Shown here one piece after another: positions 19,315 to 29,159 of a DNA stretch of 41,579 nt (the stretch's first letter is position 1; each line of letters starts with the position of its first letter). The stretch comes from Neonectria sp. B-13 (lineage: Eukaryota > Ascomycota > Sordariomycetes > Hypocreales > Nectriaceae): NCBI GenBank assembly GCA_002682825.1, contig NOKP01000084.1, positions 41,520 to 83,098 of the forward strand. Direction: 5' to 3'. The notes under the pieces were generated by a model. It had not been told where the DNA came from and searched no databases. It worked only from the letters and a program-made list of their open reading frames with translations. The translations under genes and the position numbers were made by a program.

Positions 19315-20340
19315 TCAGCCACCAACTTCCACGCCCTTGGCCAAGCAACACTCGCGGTAGAACTGTACCATGGAGGGGCGGAAGTGCTCATCTAGCCATT
19401 CACATAGTCTGACTAAGGCTTTAAGGATTTTATAGCAGCCAAGCGGCGTCTTTGTATCCCCAATGATTGGGCCTTCGTAGAGTGTGTACGAGTAAATATC
19501 TCCGCCACCGATGCCATGATCCTCCATAAAGAGGAGCGACCAATCATGCCCACGAATTGAGAGCAGAGGTACCACCGTTGGATACGTGAGACTGAGCTTT
19601 TTCTTCTGTGTTGGCTCTGCGACGGACTCATCAGCGGGTGAGTCTATTATCCCATCTGCTTGTGGCTGCTCGTCAGCGAGTTCTTGCTCTTTCGCTGTAT
19701 CAGCAAGTAAACGTTGGCGTTCAAACCAAGCTGCAGTCCATAGGGTGAGTTGTTGTCGGTCGTCTGTTCCAGTCTTTGTCTTCGTCTCAATGCCCACACC
19801 AATTGGTTTGAGGCAGATAGGGCCGTACGTGCTCTGGTTGAGTGACTGAAGTATGGGATCTTCTCGGAGGACCGCACGGTATATTGAATCGGGAATGGAA
19901 ACTATTAAGGCAAAGTCGACGAGCTTGTCCGGGAAGGAATCAGCCTCGCCACGACTAAGGCGGAGCGTTGTGTCGATATGCGCTGTCGTGCTATGAAAAG
20001 GGAAAAAAGGTTAGCCGCCATCATAAAGGCGGAATGTCAAAGACTCACATATTTCGGGACTGGATTCCATGGGAGGGAATGAGCTGCCGGTAAGCATCGA
20101 GTCCCAGCTTCAAGACACGACTGTGGACGTCACTATTCCATGTTGCCTAGGAAGCCCCAGACCCATCCAAGGCCACGGCCTCTTGGGTGATATCGAGGAC
20201 TTGGTGCAGTTCAGACTCGGCGAAGTAGGGCGCATAGTGTGTGTGATCAACGAAGATATCGGGATATACGTCAATGAGGTCACCGAAAGAATCGCAGAAG
20301 ACGTCTTTAAACTGGAGTGGCAAGACGCCGCAAGAGGCCC
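19315..20340 (-). pseudogene. Fungal PD-(D/E)XK nuclease-like protein with one in-frame stop
   Basis: Exon 2 (19990-19315) is joined to exon 1 (to 20049) through a 58-nt intron with textbook signals (GTGAGT, GCTAAC, TTCATAG). The conceptual protein shows the family order: WNSDVHSRVL, then NITTAHID, the acidic PDKLVDFALIV, GVGIETKTKT (the E-x-K element), QLTLWTAAWFERQRLL, and a C-terminus with LGCYKILKALVRLCEWL. This matches the fungal PD-(D/E)XK nuclease-like domain family (profile name from memory). TAG at 20147-20149 precedes ATWN, where relatives usually have Glu; a GAG to TAG change would explain it. The 5' end is unclear, since upstream sequence past 20340 looks unrelated. Biochemical role is unknown; nuclease activity is inferred only from motifs. 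Confidence 0.7.
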
Positions 20341-21870
20341 CGAGGAACAATATTGGCCGGCAAATATGCCTGATCCGGAACGACGGATCTGGTAATAAGC
20401 CGGATGCGGCATAATAACAACGCTGGATCCGGATCCCTTTGACACCCGGGTCTAGATTCCTTTGAGTATAAAACAGGGCCCCTATAACCCTCAATCAATT
20501 CTCTTTGCCTACTCCGGGCAACATCAAGGCCCGAAAAAGGTTCGCTAAAAAAAAAACCCGTTGGGTTGCGGCGCCCAGCCTCTGTTCGGTCACGGTCGGG
20601 CGCTGAGCTGAACTGTGCTGTGCTTCTTTGCTGAGCTGTACAAACTTCACAGCCCGGTCTTCTCGCTTCTGCCCGTGGACCATGGTAATCTCAAATGCAC
20701 AGCTGAGCTGGCCTTGCTAGAATCTTGCTTGGGCCGTGTGCTGTGCCGTGCTGTGCCGTGCTGAGCTGCGGAGTGCCGTGCCAGGGAGCCTTGAGCTGTA
20801 AGCCGGGAAATGGGATGCGATGCGCTTCGAGATGTCTACATGCAACAATCCTCCCAGCAGCCAGCCACGCGCCGACGAAAATATGCTCAACCTCAGAGAA
20901 ACATTGGCCCAGAACTCCAAAAGGCCGGGCCGCTCCCTGCGAGCGCGCGTTTAATTACTTGCCTCTGCGGGATGGGAACCTAGGCAGGCAATTAACCAGG
21001 TCCTGGGGCTCATGTACGAAGTAGAACTATGCAACTTACACCCAGCATCATCCTCGACGCCCAGAGTTACCGCATCCCGTCCCCTCGGGTCCCAGATCCT
21101 TGACAGAGGGCGGACAATATGTACCTCATAGTCCGGAGACACAGGCACGCACGGGAAAGATCTGCTCTGCGGGCAAACGCTGGCAAACTGGTAATAAACC
21201 CACGCCCTATGTTCGAGGCTTGCGTCTTTTCGCTCTGACGTGCAGATAGACACATGGCCACCGGCTATCCATCCTCCCCCCTCCGAGGCGCTCGCTGGCG
21301 CCCTCACCGACTTCTTCTCATCGCATCGCGTTACCGAGGAATTATCTTGCGCCGCCTTCCTCTGCAACTGCAACTGCCGCTCGGTGACGATCACCCTGCA
21401 ACCCCAAGTTCCGGCGCGTGTACGAAGTACTTCGCACTTGGCATCTCCCATAGTAGGTACTAGTAGTTCGTCGTACACGCCATCCAACCAAGATCCGACA
21501 GCCAGGCAGCACAGCGCAGACGACGACGCTGTGCAACCCACCAGCACGCTATCTTTTATCTTTTCGTCTGCCCTCCTGGAAGAAGAAAGAAAGAAGAAAA
21601 GGGAAAAAGGGCAGGTGTTCTGCGAGGTTTGGGGGCGTGAGTTGTCACTGCATTCCCGTGCGCCAGGCCAGCAAACGACGGGTTCACTGGACCCCCCTCG
21701 CCCCCTCCCGAGAAGAACGAGCCATCCATCTGCGTCCACGCAGCGCAAGACGGACGGAAGAGATGCGGTGCATGAAGATCCGTATTCGTACATGTCTTCC
21801 GTCCCGTCTTGTCCTTGATCAAACGGGTCCTTGGTTTGTCTGGACCCTTGAAGGGTTCGGCGCTTGCCTG
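20341..21870. other. Intergenic, partly low-complexity; promoter-like signals only
   Basis: At 20341-20500 GGATCC/GGATCCGGATC-rich sequence is followed by a plus-strand TATA box (TATAAAA at 20467) and a leader-like stretch, which could be a solo LTR or an orphan promoter. At 20733-20785 GTGCCGTGCT units recur. At 21570-21620 an A/G-rich run precedes GC-rich sequence. A 312-aa minus-strand frame (21889-20951) has a composition unlike a folded protein and is not called. Confidence 0.4.
20733..20785 (+). repeat. Low-complexity GTGCCGTGCT-type repeat
   Basis: Imperfect units of CTGTGCCGTGCTG recur three to four times, with related GAGCTG words scattered from 20590 to 20800. No coding potential is supported. 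Confidence 0.55.
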
Positions 21871-22510
21871 CAGATTCATCAACTGCCATGATGAGTGACC
21901 ATTTGATCGGGTCTTTGTATGCTGATCAAAGTGCTTAATCCACTCAAGACCCGTCTCGTTGTCAGTCCATCCATTTTTAGTCGTGGCGATAGCCCAATCG
22001 CCCGGGAGGTTGCTTTCTTGGTACCAGCTAGCGAGGTGATAATGGCCCGCAACCACAATGAACGGCTGGATCGGCCACCCTTCCGCATTGATAGCCTGGA
22101 TGACTGTAACCCATTCCCGGTTTCCAGGCTGGACTGATTTCGGTCTTCCACGCCTTTCTGCGCCTGTGACAACCATGCCGCTTGCAATCAGGCCCATCAG
22201 AAAGCCAGTCTCATCAAAGTTATAGATATCAGCAAGGGTGATACCATATTTTACGATTGTGTTCTCCACAAGCAAGAACCATTTGCAAATAGCAGTCGGA
22301 TCTTCGCATTTAGCTCTCTGATAATCGTATTTACGATTAAAACGCATCGTAAGCTCTGGGTGTCGCTTGACGAAGTTCGAAGCCCAGCGCTTACCAACAG
22401 GTGACGCGTTGCGGTCGGCGAGCAGTCGGTTGGCCATTTCTTCCACACCACGAAGTCGCGGGGGAAATCCTCGCGAATCCAGATCGAGAATGAACTGAAT
22501 AATGGACCGA
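21871..22510 (-). pseudogene. Pogo/Fot1-type (DDE_1) transposase, truncated at the 3' end
   Basis: Starting from about 22510 (FILDLDSRGFPPRL), the frame runs through the CENP-B-like HTH end (MANRLLADRN...VGKRWASNFVKRHPEL) into the DDE domain: IYNFDETGFLMG (first catalytic Asp), QPGNREWVTVIQAI, WAIATTKNGWTDNETGLEWIKHFDQHT. Homology stops at about 21880, where LLILDGH, with the second Asp, should follow. A short NGHSSWQLM may be what is left of that block after a deletion. The remaining frame to 21556 is unrelated sequence. The 5' end abuts a MULE fragment at about 22575. It is a dead copy. Confidence 0.85.
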
Positions 22511-22574
22511 TCCCTAGCCCTTCATTAGATAGAAAATTAAGAGCTTTCATCATCATCATCCTGATCCTATCCAC

Positions 22575-23994
22575 TCAGTGTGACAGCCTATCTTTGGCTA
22601 TGTGAGCAGCTCGATTCCTGCAGACGAGATCTTCATCTCCCACTTCCATCTATGGTGATCACAGATAAAGAAAAGGCCCACAAGAATGCCCTCAACCGGG
22701 GTTTTCCCACTGCTCAACAACAACTCTGTGTATGGCACATTAACGCTAATGTGAGGGCAAAGATCAAGTCACAATGGAACCCTGATGACCCAGATGACCT
22801 CGCTGATGATGACTCCTTCAATTCTGATACCGAAAATGCCCCAAAAACTGACAACGTGGCCTCATCAGCCCCGACCGATTCACAGAGGCGTGAACGCGAC
22901 TCTCTAGGCCGCCTAGTATCACCGCCAGCTTCACCTGTAGATGATGGCCTCCACAGCCGCCAAGGGATGTTCGAGGTCTGGAAACGCATTGTGTATGCCC
23001 CTACAGAGGCAGACTTCAAGGCTCGATGGAAGAGCTAAATGACACATATCCTCTTCAGCATCGGATCCTCAGTTATATCTCCAAGGAATACATGGCCTGG
23101 CGGCATCAATGGGCTAAGTGTTTTATCGATAATTATCGCAACTTTGGCCAGCGGGTTAACAGCTCAACAGAGACCGCCCGCAAGGACGTCAAGTCGTTCT
23201 TGATCACTGTGACTGGAGATCTTCTATATCTCTACCAAGCCCTTGAGTCGATGCTAGAGAAGAAGAAGCGAGACTATATTCAACGCGCCTTAGAGATGAA
23301 TATGCGTATCCGACTCAAGTTTATGCATCGGGAATGGCTTTGTGATATCAATACACAGGTTTCCTACGTTGCCGTCAACCTTATGGCCTACCAGGCCCGT
23401 CTCGCGATGGCGGCACATCTTACACTAAAAAATCCATGTCCGAAGCTTCTTTCTATATGTACTGACAGATTTACACAGCAGTTCGCACTTCCCTGTGCAC
23501 ATCGTATCCTGGAGCGGCTCGAGGCCAAAGAGAGCATTCAGAAGGATGATATTCATCCCCGTTGGTGGCTTGAGAAGCCTTTGGTAGGGAAATACAGTAT
23601 TTACGCGTGAAATAAGCTAATTTCTATCTACTAGGACTTCGAGGAGGCACTCTTTCGAATTCGAGATTCTAACATTGCTCAGAGCCTTCCCGGCCAGCCC
23701 CGAGCCACAATGAACAAGAAGACCGCTATTCCATTGAACCTCAGCTCCCTGTATAGCAGTGAGGCTACACAATCATCAGCATCATCATCAACACGGTCAT
23801 CAACACCATCGTCAACTGCCTCATCCGCTGTGAGGCAGAACCAGAGCCGGAGGAACACACAGCGGCTGAATCCGAGTATCCGCCGGACCCTCACGCAAGC
23901 CGAGATCGAGTCAAATTCATCTACATCACCGCCTTCAACAGCGTCATCGAGTCGATCACGAACAACTACAAATACTAGGGGAACCGGAACATGA
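22575..23994 (+). pseudogene. MULE transposase, 5'-truncated and frameshifted
   Basis: The frame at 22575-23036 carries the middle of a MULE domain (YLWLCEQL, PSMVITDKEKAHKNAL, QLCVWHINANVRAKIKSQW) with the second catalytic Asp in VITDKE. A frame change near 23025 leads into 23026-23610 (a helical region, then FALPCAHRILERLE as a SWIM-like end). A small intron (GTATTT at about 23599 to CTACTAG at 23633) joins a Ser/Thr-rich tail ending at 23994. The N-terminal DNA-binding region and first catalytic Asp are absent, so it was cut off on the left, possibly when the pogo element arrived. It is unlike the 13268-14417 MULE in detail, so it represents a second lineage. Confidence 0.8.
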
Positions 23995-24868
23995 GGCAGA
24001 CGCGGAAGGCAAACGCGGGCGAGCTCGAGGCCCTCAGCAACACCAACGCCATCTGACGATAGCCTTGTCCGGATCACTCGATCGTTCCTACGGGATGAGA
24101 TTGTGGTCAGGCCTCTAGACCTAGGTTGAGGGATATTTTGCACTATTCTTGGTCCTCTCTTGCCATCATAGAAATTCGGGTATGTAAAGGGGAAGATGTG
24201 GAAACAAGGGGGAAATTGCTGAATTTCACGTGACGAGCTGTATGAGTAGCAAAACAGGGCTGTACAAATAGCAAGACTCATAACCAATTGTTCAACACAT
24301 ACGCCGGAGAAAGTCAGTCAAGAAAGAGGTATCGTACAGGCCACGAATCAGATGATTGAAGACCCAGAAACACAGCCAATTGAGCATAATCTTATCCGCC
24401 GGAAGAACCCCTCTGATTGCGTATGCTGTAAGGGCTTCCGGCAAGGTCAGGTTAGGTCACAGAGTCAGAAAAGAAGGAAGCTCTTGGGGCTGGGTGATGC
24501 TAACAAAACCCGGGTGCAGACGAGATTTTGGTGTAGTATGTGCCAAGTCATGTGATGTAACAATGACTATTGTTGGTACATCTATCATAATAGAAAATAA
24601 GGTGCGTTGAGACGTACCTTTAAATTTGCGGCATTTTAATTGGGCTGACGCCTCAAAGGATATCGAGGTGTAGTCTTCGGATCACTCAGGAGATACGGTT
24701 ATTTGTTTAGTGACTCGGCCCGATTCGGCCAGCTTGCAAGGCGCACCTTTCACGTGACAAAGTTGTCGGACCGAAACGGGCCGGAATTACTGCCAGCAGT
24801 ATCCGTCCTCGGGCTCATCGTACCTCCTCCTCTTTGTCCCACTCCACCGACAACCCGGTCGTTGCGAC
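23995..24868. other. Intergenic region with the regulator's promoter
   Basis: There is no gene here. The distal part is unremarkable. The last 155 bp before the ATG at 24869 contain three CGGNCCG sites (24716, 24767, 24777) and CACGTG (24752), a bHLH-type E-box. Confidence 0.5.
24716..24783. promoter_or_regulatory. Three CGGNCCG sites in the regulator's own promoter
   Basis: CGGCCCG at 24716-24722, CGGACCG at 24767-24773 and CGGGCCG at 24777-24783 lie 86-153 bp upstream of the Zn(II)2Cys6 ATG. Inverted CGG half-sites are the usual targets of dimeric Zn(II)2Cys6 proteins. The spacing of one base is unusual but constant here. The same motif recurs in the divergent hydrolase promoter. Confidence 0.6.
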
Positions 24869-27406
24869 ATGGATGATTCCACTCCAACCTCGTCTGCAGC
24901 AGCCCAGCGTCGCCCGAGGCTCTCGCGTACCGCTTGCGAATGGTGTCGCAGTCAAAAGGTACCGAAACCCCTAATCGTGCTGGTCGCCATGTTCTCACCA
25001 TGCCTGAACGCTGCAGTTGCGGTGCAGTAGAGAGCAGCCCAGGTGTTCGAGATGCGAACGATTCTCCGCCGCTTGCAGTTATCCGCAACTGGTCAACCGC
25101 AAGGCTCTCGCCGCTCAGCGTGAGGCTTCTCGGGCCGAGCAAGCCTCCCGGAGACAAGCTACGTATCGGCGGTTAGGCGGCGTCAGCGGCTCTACTGACC
25201 AGGGTGGTACACTACCCCCCATCCTGTTTCTGCTCGGTAGTCATCTGGAAACTTACAACAGACCAGCAGACCCCGCCGGAGGCGTCCAGAGAAACAATCT
25301 TCCCACGCCAGGCTATTTCGTGCAGGTAGGTGTTGGCCCTCGCGGCCAAACATGGAAGACCTAGTTTGCTCATCGTACCGAAGTCATCATCCTTAAGTGC
25401 CGACCCAGCGGACCTCCCTCCTCGGACAGTTGGTTTGGGTCTTCTTGATATATACTTTGAGCGTCTGTACAACGCTCCGCTGTTGTTCAATCGGTCTGAG
25501 CTTTTCGAGTCCTATCTTGACAGAACAACCCCTCCATTCCTCCTCAAAGCCTTGTTTGCGTTATCTTCCATGTAAGTCAAGCTGGCTTGGTAGAACTGGC
25601 CTGGGATCCAAAGCACCATGTTGTGATCGTTCGCGCGCCAACCGAGTGGCAGTTTTCTTGAGCAAGCGCCAACTCAACCCCTTTTACAGGGCGCACCCGC
25701 CCCTGCCACACCAGCTGAGCTGGCAGTATTGGCGTCGTACGCCGGGAACGGATACGCTTGGGCCGATGCTGCAGCCCGGGAGGTCTTGCTGCTAGCAGAT
25801 CGGCCGACTTTGCAGACAATTCGAACGCTGTCATGCTTGAGTCTGTTCTGGTTTTCGAGGTCCGATATGGATCGTGCTAGAATTTATATAGGTTTGTTCA
25901 ACCGTCGATAGCCTTGTGGTGTATCCATCGTGGACCAGCTGACATTACACCTGGGAAGTTCTTGCCTACACCTCGTGCTCGAATTTCAGGCCTTTCTCCT
26001 TCCAGGAAGAAGAGACAAGGAGCATACATGATGCTGTTGAGGCAGAACGCAAACGATCTTGCTTTTGGGCATGTTGGGCGTCACTCTGTACCTCCGCAAT
26101 CCCGAGTGCTTACGCACGAAACGCTTGGGAAGAGGCATGCCATGTGCCCCTCCCGTTATCAACAGAAGCCTTGCGCTTCAGTGGCAGTTCGTCTACCAGG
26201 AGATGTATGGATAATACTTGGCAGAGCAAACCTTGCTCGGCTGGTTCGCCAGCGCCAGCAGCGGAGAATCCATCCATCATGGAAGACTTCCTGAAGCTAA
26301 TGGGAATTTGGTGAGCTGTCACATGGTACTTTTCGCGACTGGTCTAACAGACCTTTTTCTATCTCAAGGGCCAAGGTCCAGGTTTTGGTCAGACGCAAGC
26401 TGGAAAATCCGGACATTCCTGAGGTTGAGGCACTTTCCGCCGCAACAATCCGTATTTATGAGCCCCAGCGCTATCCTCCATCCTTCGGTCGGCGCGGCGG
26501 ATCTTCTAGCAAAGATCAAGCCAAACTTCTCGGTCTGCATTCGTTGTACCATCTCTGCCGCATGGTTCTAATTTCTCCTCTCGTGTCGCTCTTTTCGGGG
26601 CATCGTCACAACGACTCAAAGATGGCGGATAATGCCCAAACCAACGCGGCAACTGTTGCTCAGCACGCCCTTCAGCACTGCAATTTGATCCGAGAATACG
26701 TCCTTACATCGTGTGACGTAAGCAAGATCACCCCCTTGACGGCATTTGCTGGTTTTGTTGCTACCTCTTTGCTCCTTACACTGGCCAAGTCCAGCAAAGA
26801 CCGGCGTGCCGGCACACAGGGAGAGTCTAGGACTCTTCGCCAGCTGTCTCAATTTATCTGGGATACATCTAACGTACTTGCCACCCTTCAAGTGTACTGG
26901 CAGCCTCTTGGGCGAATGGTATGTTGGCATAGCAGAGCGTGAGGTAGGCCGATCTGGCAAATAGAGCTAACCAGTACTTACAGGCCCAAGAATTGCTCCA
27001 GAGAATTGAAGATCTCCCAGAGTTGCCTAATAACCCTGAGGATTGCACGTCGTTCGAAGCTCTTGAACAGATCGAATTGACCCTTACCAGAGTCAATAGC
27101 CCTATTCAAGACGGAGACAGAATAGCATTGGAATATATCGAGATTCAAGAGTGCATGACAACACCAAGGGACAACACCAACTCGCGCCCAGCGGCGCGAA
27201 CGGATGCCGTTGGGACAAGCCGAAGTCAGAACTTGGGCCACGAAGGAGTGAACAGTAGTGAAACTACAATCTTGCGATCGCCAAATGGAACCGAGATGAA
27301 TCATTCAGAGAGCCTGGGTGATAATTTCCTCGAGGCCTTTGATTTCCAGGGAATTCCTGATTGGGACCTTGATTTCTTTGCACTGTATCCACCGCAGGTT
27401 GCATAG
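24869..27406 (+). CDS. Zn(II)2Cys6 transcription factor with fungal-specific TF domain
   Basis: Seven exons (24869-24958, 25017-25325, 25384-25571, 25653-25891, 25959-26310, 26369-26918, 26984-27406) keep one frame and give 716 aa. The Zn cluster spans exon 1 and 2: ACEWCRSQK joined to LRCSREQPRCSRCERFSAAC, with all six cysteines. The middle-homology domain follows: LLDIYFERLYNAPLLF, FLLKALFALSSI, FLEQAPTQPLL, YAGNGYAWADAAAREVLLL, CLSLFWFSRSDMDRARIY, and ERKRSCFWACWASLC. The C-terminus is acidic, ending in DWDLDFFALYPPQV, an activation-type tail. No lesion is seen, in contrast to most neighbours. It converges on the dehalogenase-like gene and has three CGGNCCG sites in its promoter that it may bind itself, making it the likely pathway regulator of the small cluster to its right. 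Confidence 0.9.
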
Positions 27407-27648
27407 CGCCCTGGCAAGCGGAAAGGGGAGATTTATGAAGAACGACCCGCGATGTTTGTAATACGAGAATCATGTCTGGAATCGCGTGAGTGCAGATAAC
27501 TCCATTGCTTTGGTCGGGCCAAGAGCTCGTGGCGCAAGTATTATACACGACTGGCGGAAGGACTGGAAGAGGTCATGGCACTAGAAACGTTATGGCAAGG
27601 TATTGGTTTAATTACCTGTCTCACAAAATTACAAGGTGTGGCAGGCCT

Positions 27649-28554
27649 CTATCTGAGAAACTCTCGTATAGCTCTGATAACCTCGCCAGGAACGTTTTCG
27701 GGCATAAAATGGCCCGAGTCAACAGCCCACCCAGAGACTAACCCTTGATCCTTTGCCATAGCTCCCCACAGCTTTAAGGGCTCAAAAGATTTCTGTATTA
27801 GACCGTTCCTGCCCCAGAGTATGAGTAATTGACATTGAATCTTTCTCCCTTTACTCTCATCCTGACGAGCCTCATCCAGATCGATGGAGGCACTTGCGCG
27901 ATAATCTTGACACATGCCATGTATGCATGCGCAGTTGCCTAGACGGTCAACGTAATAGTCAAGACAGTCTTTGGTGAAGATTTGCAACCGGTCTTCCCGG
28001 CCTCCCGCCAGAAACATCTCTGCCGACTTGCGGGCGTTAGTGGTAATGAGGGTCTCGGGGAATGGTTCCTTCTGTATGAGGAAGAACCAATGAAAATAAG
28101 TCTCCGCCATGTCGAAGGTCGAGGATGAATACATATCCAGAGTCGGGCAAATATCCAGGAAAATGGCCTTTCTGACGCGCTCAGGGTAATTGATGCAGAG
28201 TTTATGAGCAACTCTTGCCCCACGATCATGAGCGCAGACAAAGAATGACTCAATGCCGAGGGTTGACATAACGATGGCGCAGTCACGAGCCATCAAGCTC
28301 TTTGCGTACTGCGCAACCGAGTCCGGCTTTGAGGAGCCACCGTATCCCCGAAGGTCCAGCACCACGACGTTATATTGAACTGTCAGCGACGGGACCACAC
28401 TGTGCCAATAATGATGGCTTTGGGGAAAACCATGGGGCAACAGCAAAGCGGGCAGTGATTGTGCCGATGGGGCCTGACTTCTCTTGCCAAAAATCGAGAC
28501 GGGAGGACTGGACTGCACCTCATAGGTGAATGGCTTAAACGCCTCGAAAAACAT
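27649..28554 (-). CDS. Alpha/beta hydrolase of the haloacetate (fluoroacetate) dehalogenase type
   Basis: This is a single-exon 301-aa protein. It has the HGFPQ oxyanion motif (41-45), nucleophile D110 in AHDRGAR, D134 in FLDICPT, H155-W156 in YFHWFFL, Y218, and H282 in SGHFMPENVP. In bacterial fluoroacetate dehalogenase the equivalent residues are D110, R111, R114, D134, H155, W156, Y219 and H280; these are recalled and not aligned here. The Asp-Arg-Arg and His-Trp-Tyr sets that bind carboxylate and halide thus appear conserved. Related fungal enzymes also include epoxide hydrolases, but those have two lid tyrosines rather than His-Trp. No signal peptide is seen, so it is probably cytosolic. 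It shares a 605-bp divergent promoter with the Ayg1-like gene and converges on the Zn(II)2Cys6 gene. Confidence 0.88.
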   Translation of the reverse strand: MFFEAFKPFTYEVQSSPPVSIFGKRSQAPSAQSLPALLLPHGFPQSHHYWHSVVPSLTVQYNVVVLDLRGYGGSSKPDSVAQYAKSLMARDCAIVMSTLGIESFFVCAHDRGARVAHKLCINYPERVRKAIFLDICPTLDMYSSSTFDMAETYFHWFFLIQKEPFPETLITTNARKSAEMFLAGGREDRLQIFTKDCLDYYVDRLGNCACIHGMCQDYRASASIDLDEARQDESKGRKIQCQLLILWGRNGLIQKSFEPLKLWGAMAKDQGLVSGWAVDSGHFMPENVPGEVIRAIREFLR

Positions 28555-29159
28555 AGTGAGTGATCTATTCTGATGAAATAGCCAAAGAATCTAAGCACTT
28601 GATAATTGACACGCCCCTAATAAAGCCTAAGTATTTATTGACATCGGTGCCTACTTGGCTGAAACCCGGCGCCCACAATGACGAGTCAATCGTTCGGGCC
28701 GAAAAAGAGGCGGTATTGCCGAATCGTACTGCCGTTGTTTATAAGCGCTTTAATGAAGAATAAAAAAATCCAGTAGTGATTGATGTACCCAGTTAATGAG
28801 GAAAGGAGAGGAAATATTATGACCCCGTTTGGCATTAATTAGCTACTAGCCCCCTGGAAGGTCAAGGCGTAAGAAACATTTTCATAACGCTATCTACTTG
28901 CGGTTTACTCACGCGAAAAGTGCTTGTTTTCATATCGTTGAAGTTTCCCTATTTGCGTTCGGGCCGAGCCTTCGGACCGCGGCTGATGGAATTCCCCTGC
29001 GCATGGCGACAATCCTTTTAGGGCAAAGCAACTAACTCTGCGTGAATATAAAACAAGCCCTTACGCTAGAACAGCTAGAACTAAACCTCCTCACCCATTC
29101 ATTTCGTCAATTGAACGCCTGCCTTTTCTGCACCCTAATCACGATTGCGACATACCAAC
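28555..29159. promoter_or_regulatory. Divergent promoter between the two hydrolase genes
   Basis: This 605-bp AT-rich region separates the dehalogenase-like ATG (28554, minus) from the Ayg1-like ATG (29160, plus). It contains three TTCGGNCCG sites (28695-28701, 28960-28966, 28973-28979), two of them only 13 bp apart. No gene is supported inside it. Confidence 0.6.
28695..28979. promoter_or_regulatory. Three TTCGGNCCG sites
   Basis: CGGGCCG at 28695 and 28960 and CGGACCG at 28973 all have TT before the first C. They match the sites in the promoter of the Zn(II)2Cys6 gene. Outside these two promoters I found the heptamer only about three times, in GC-rich stretches (near 10415, 20923 and 34647). 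Confidence 0.6.

Noticed and set aside
20951..21889. 312-aa minus-strand open frame
   Set aside because: Composition is erratic (Ser/Cys/Arg-rich, no helices or motifs), it overlaps the end of the pogo relic in another phase, and it spans promoter-like sequence.
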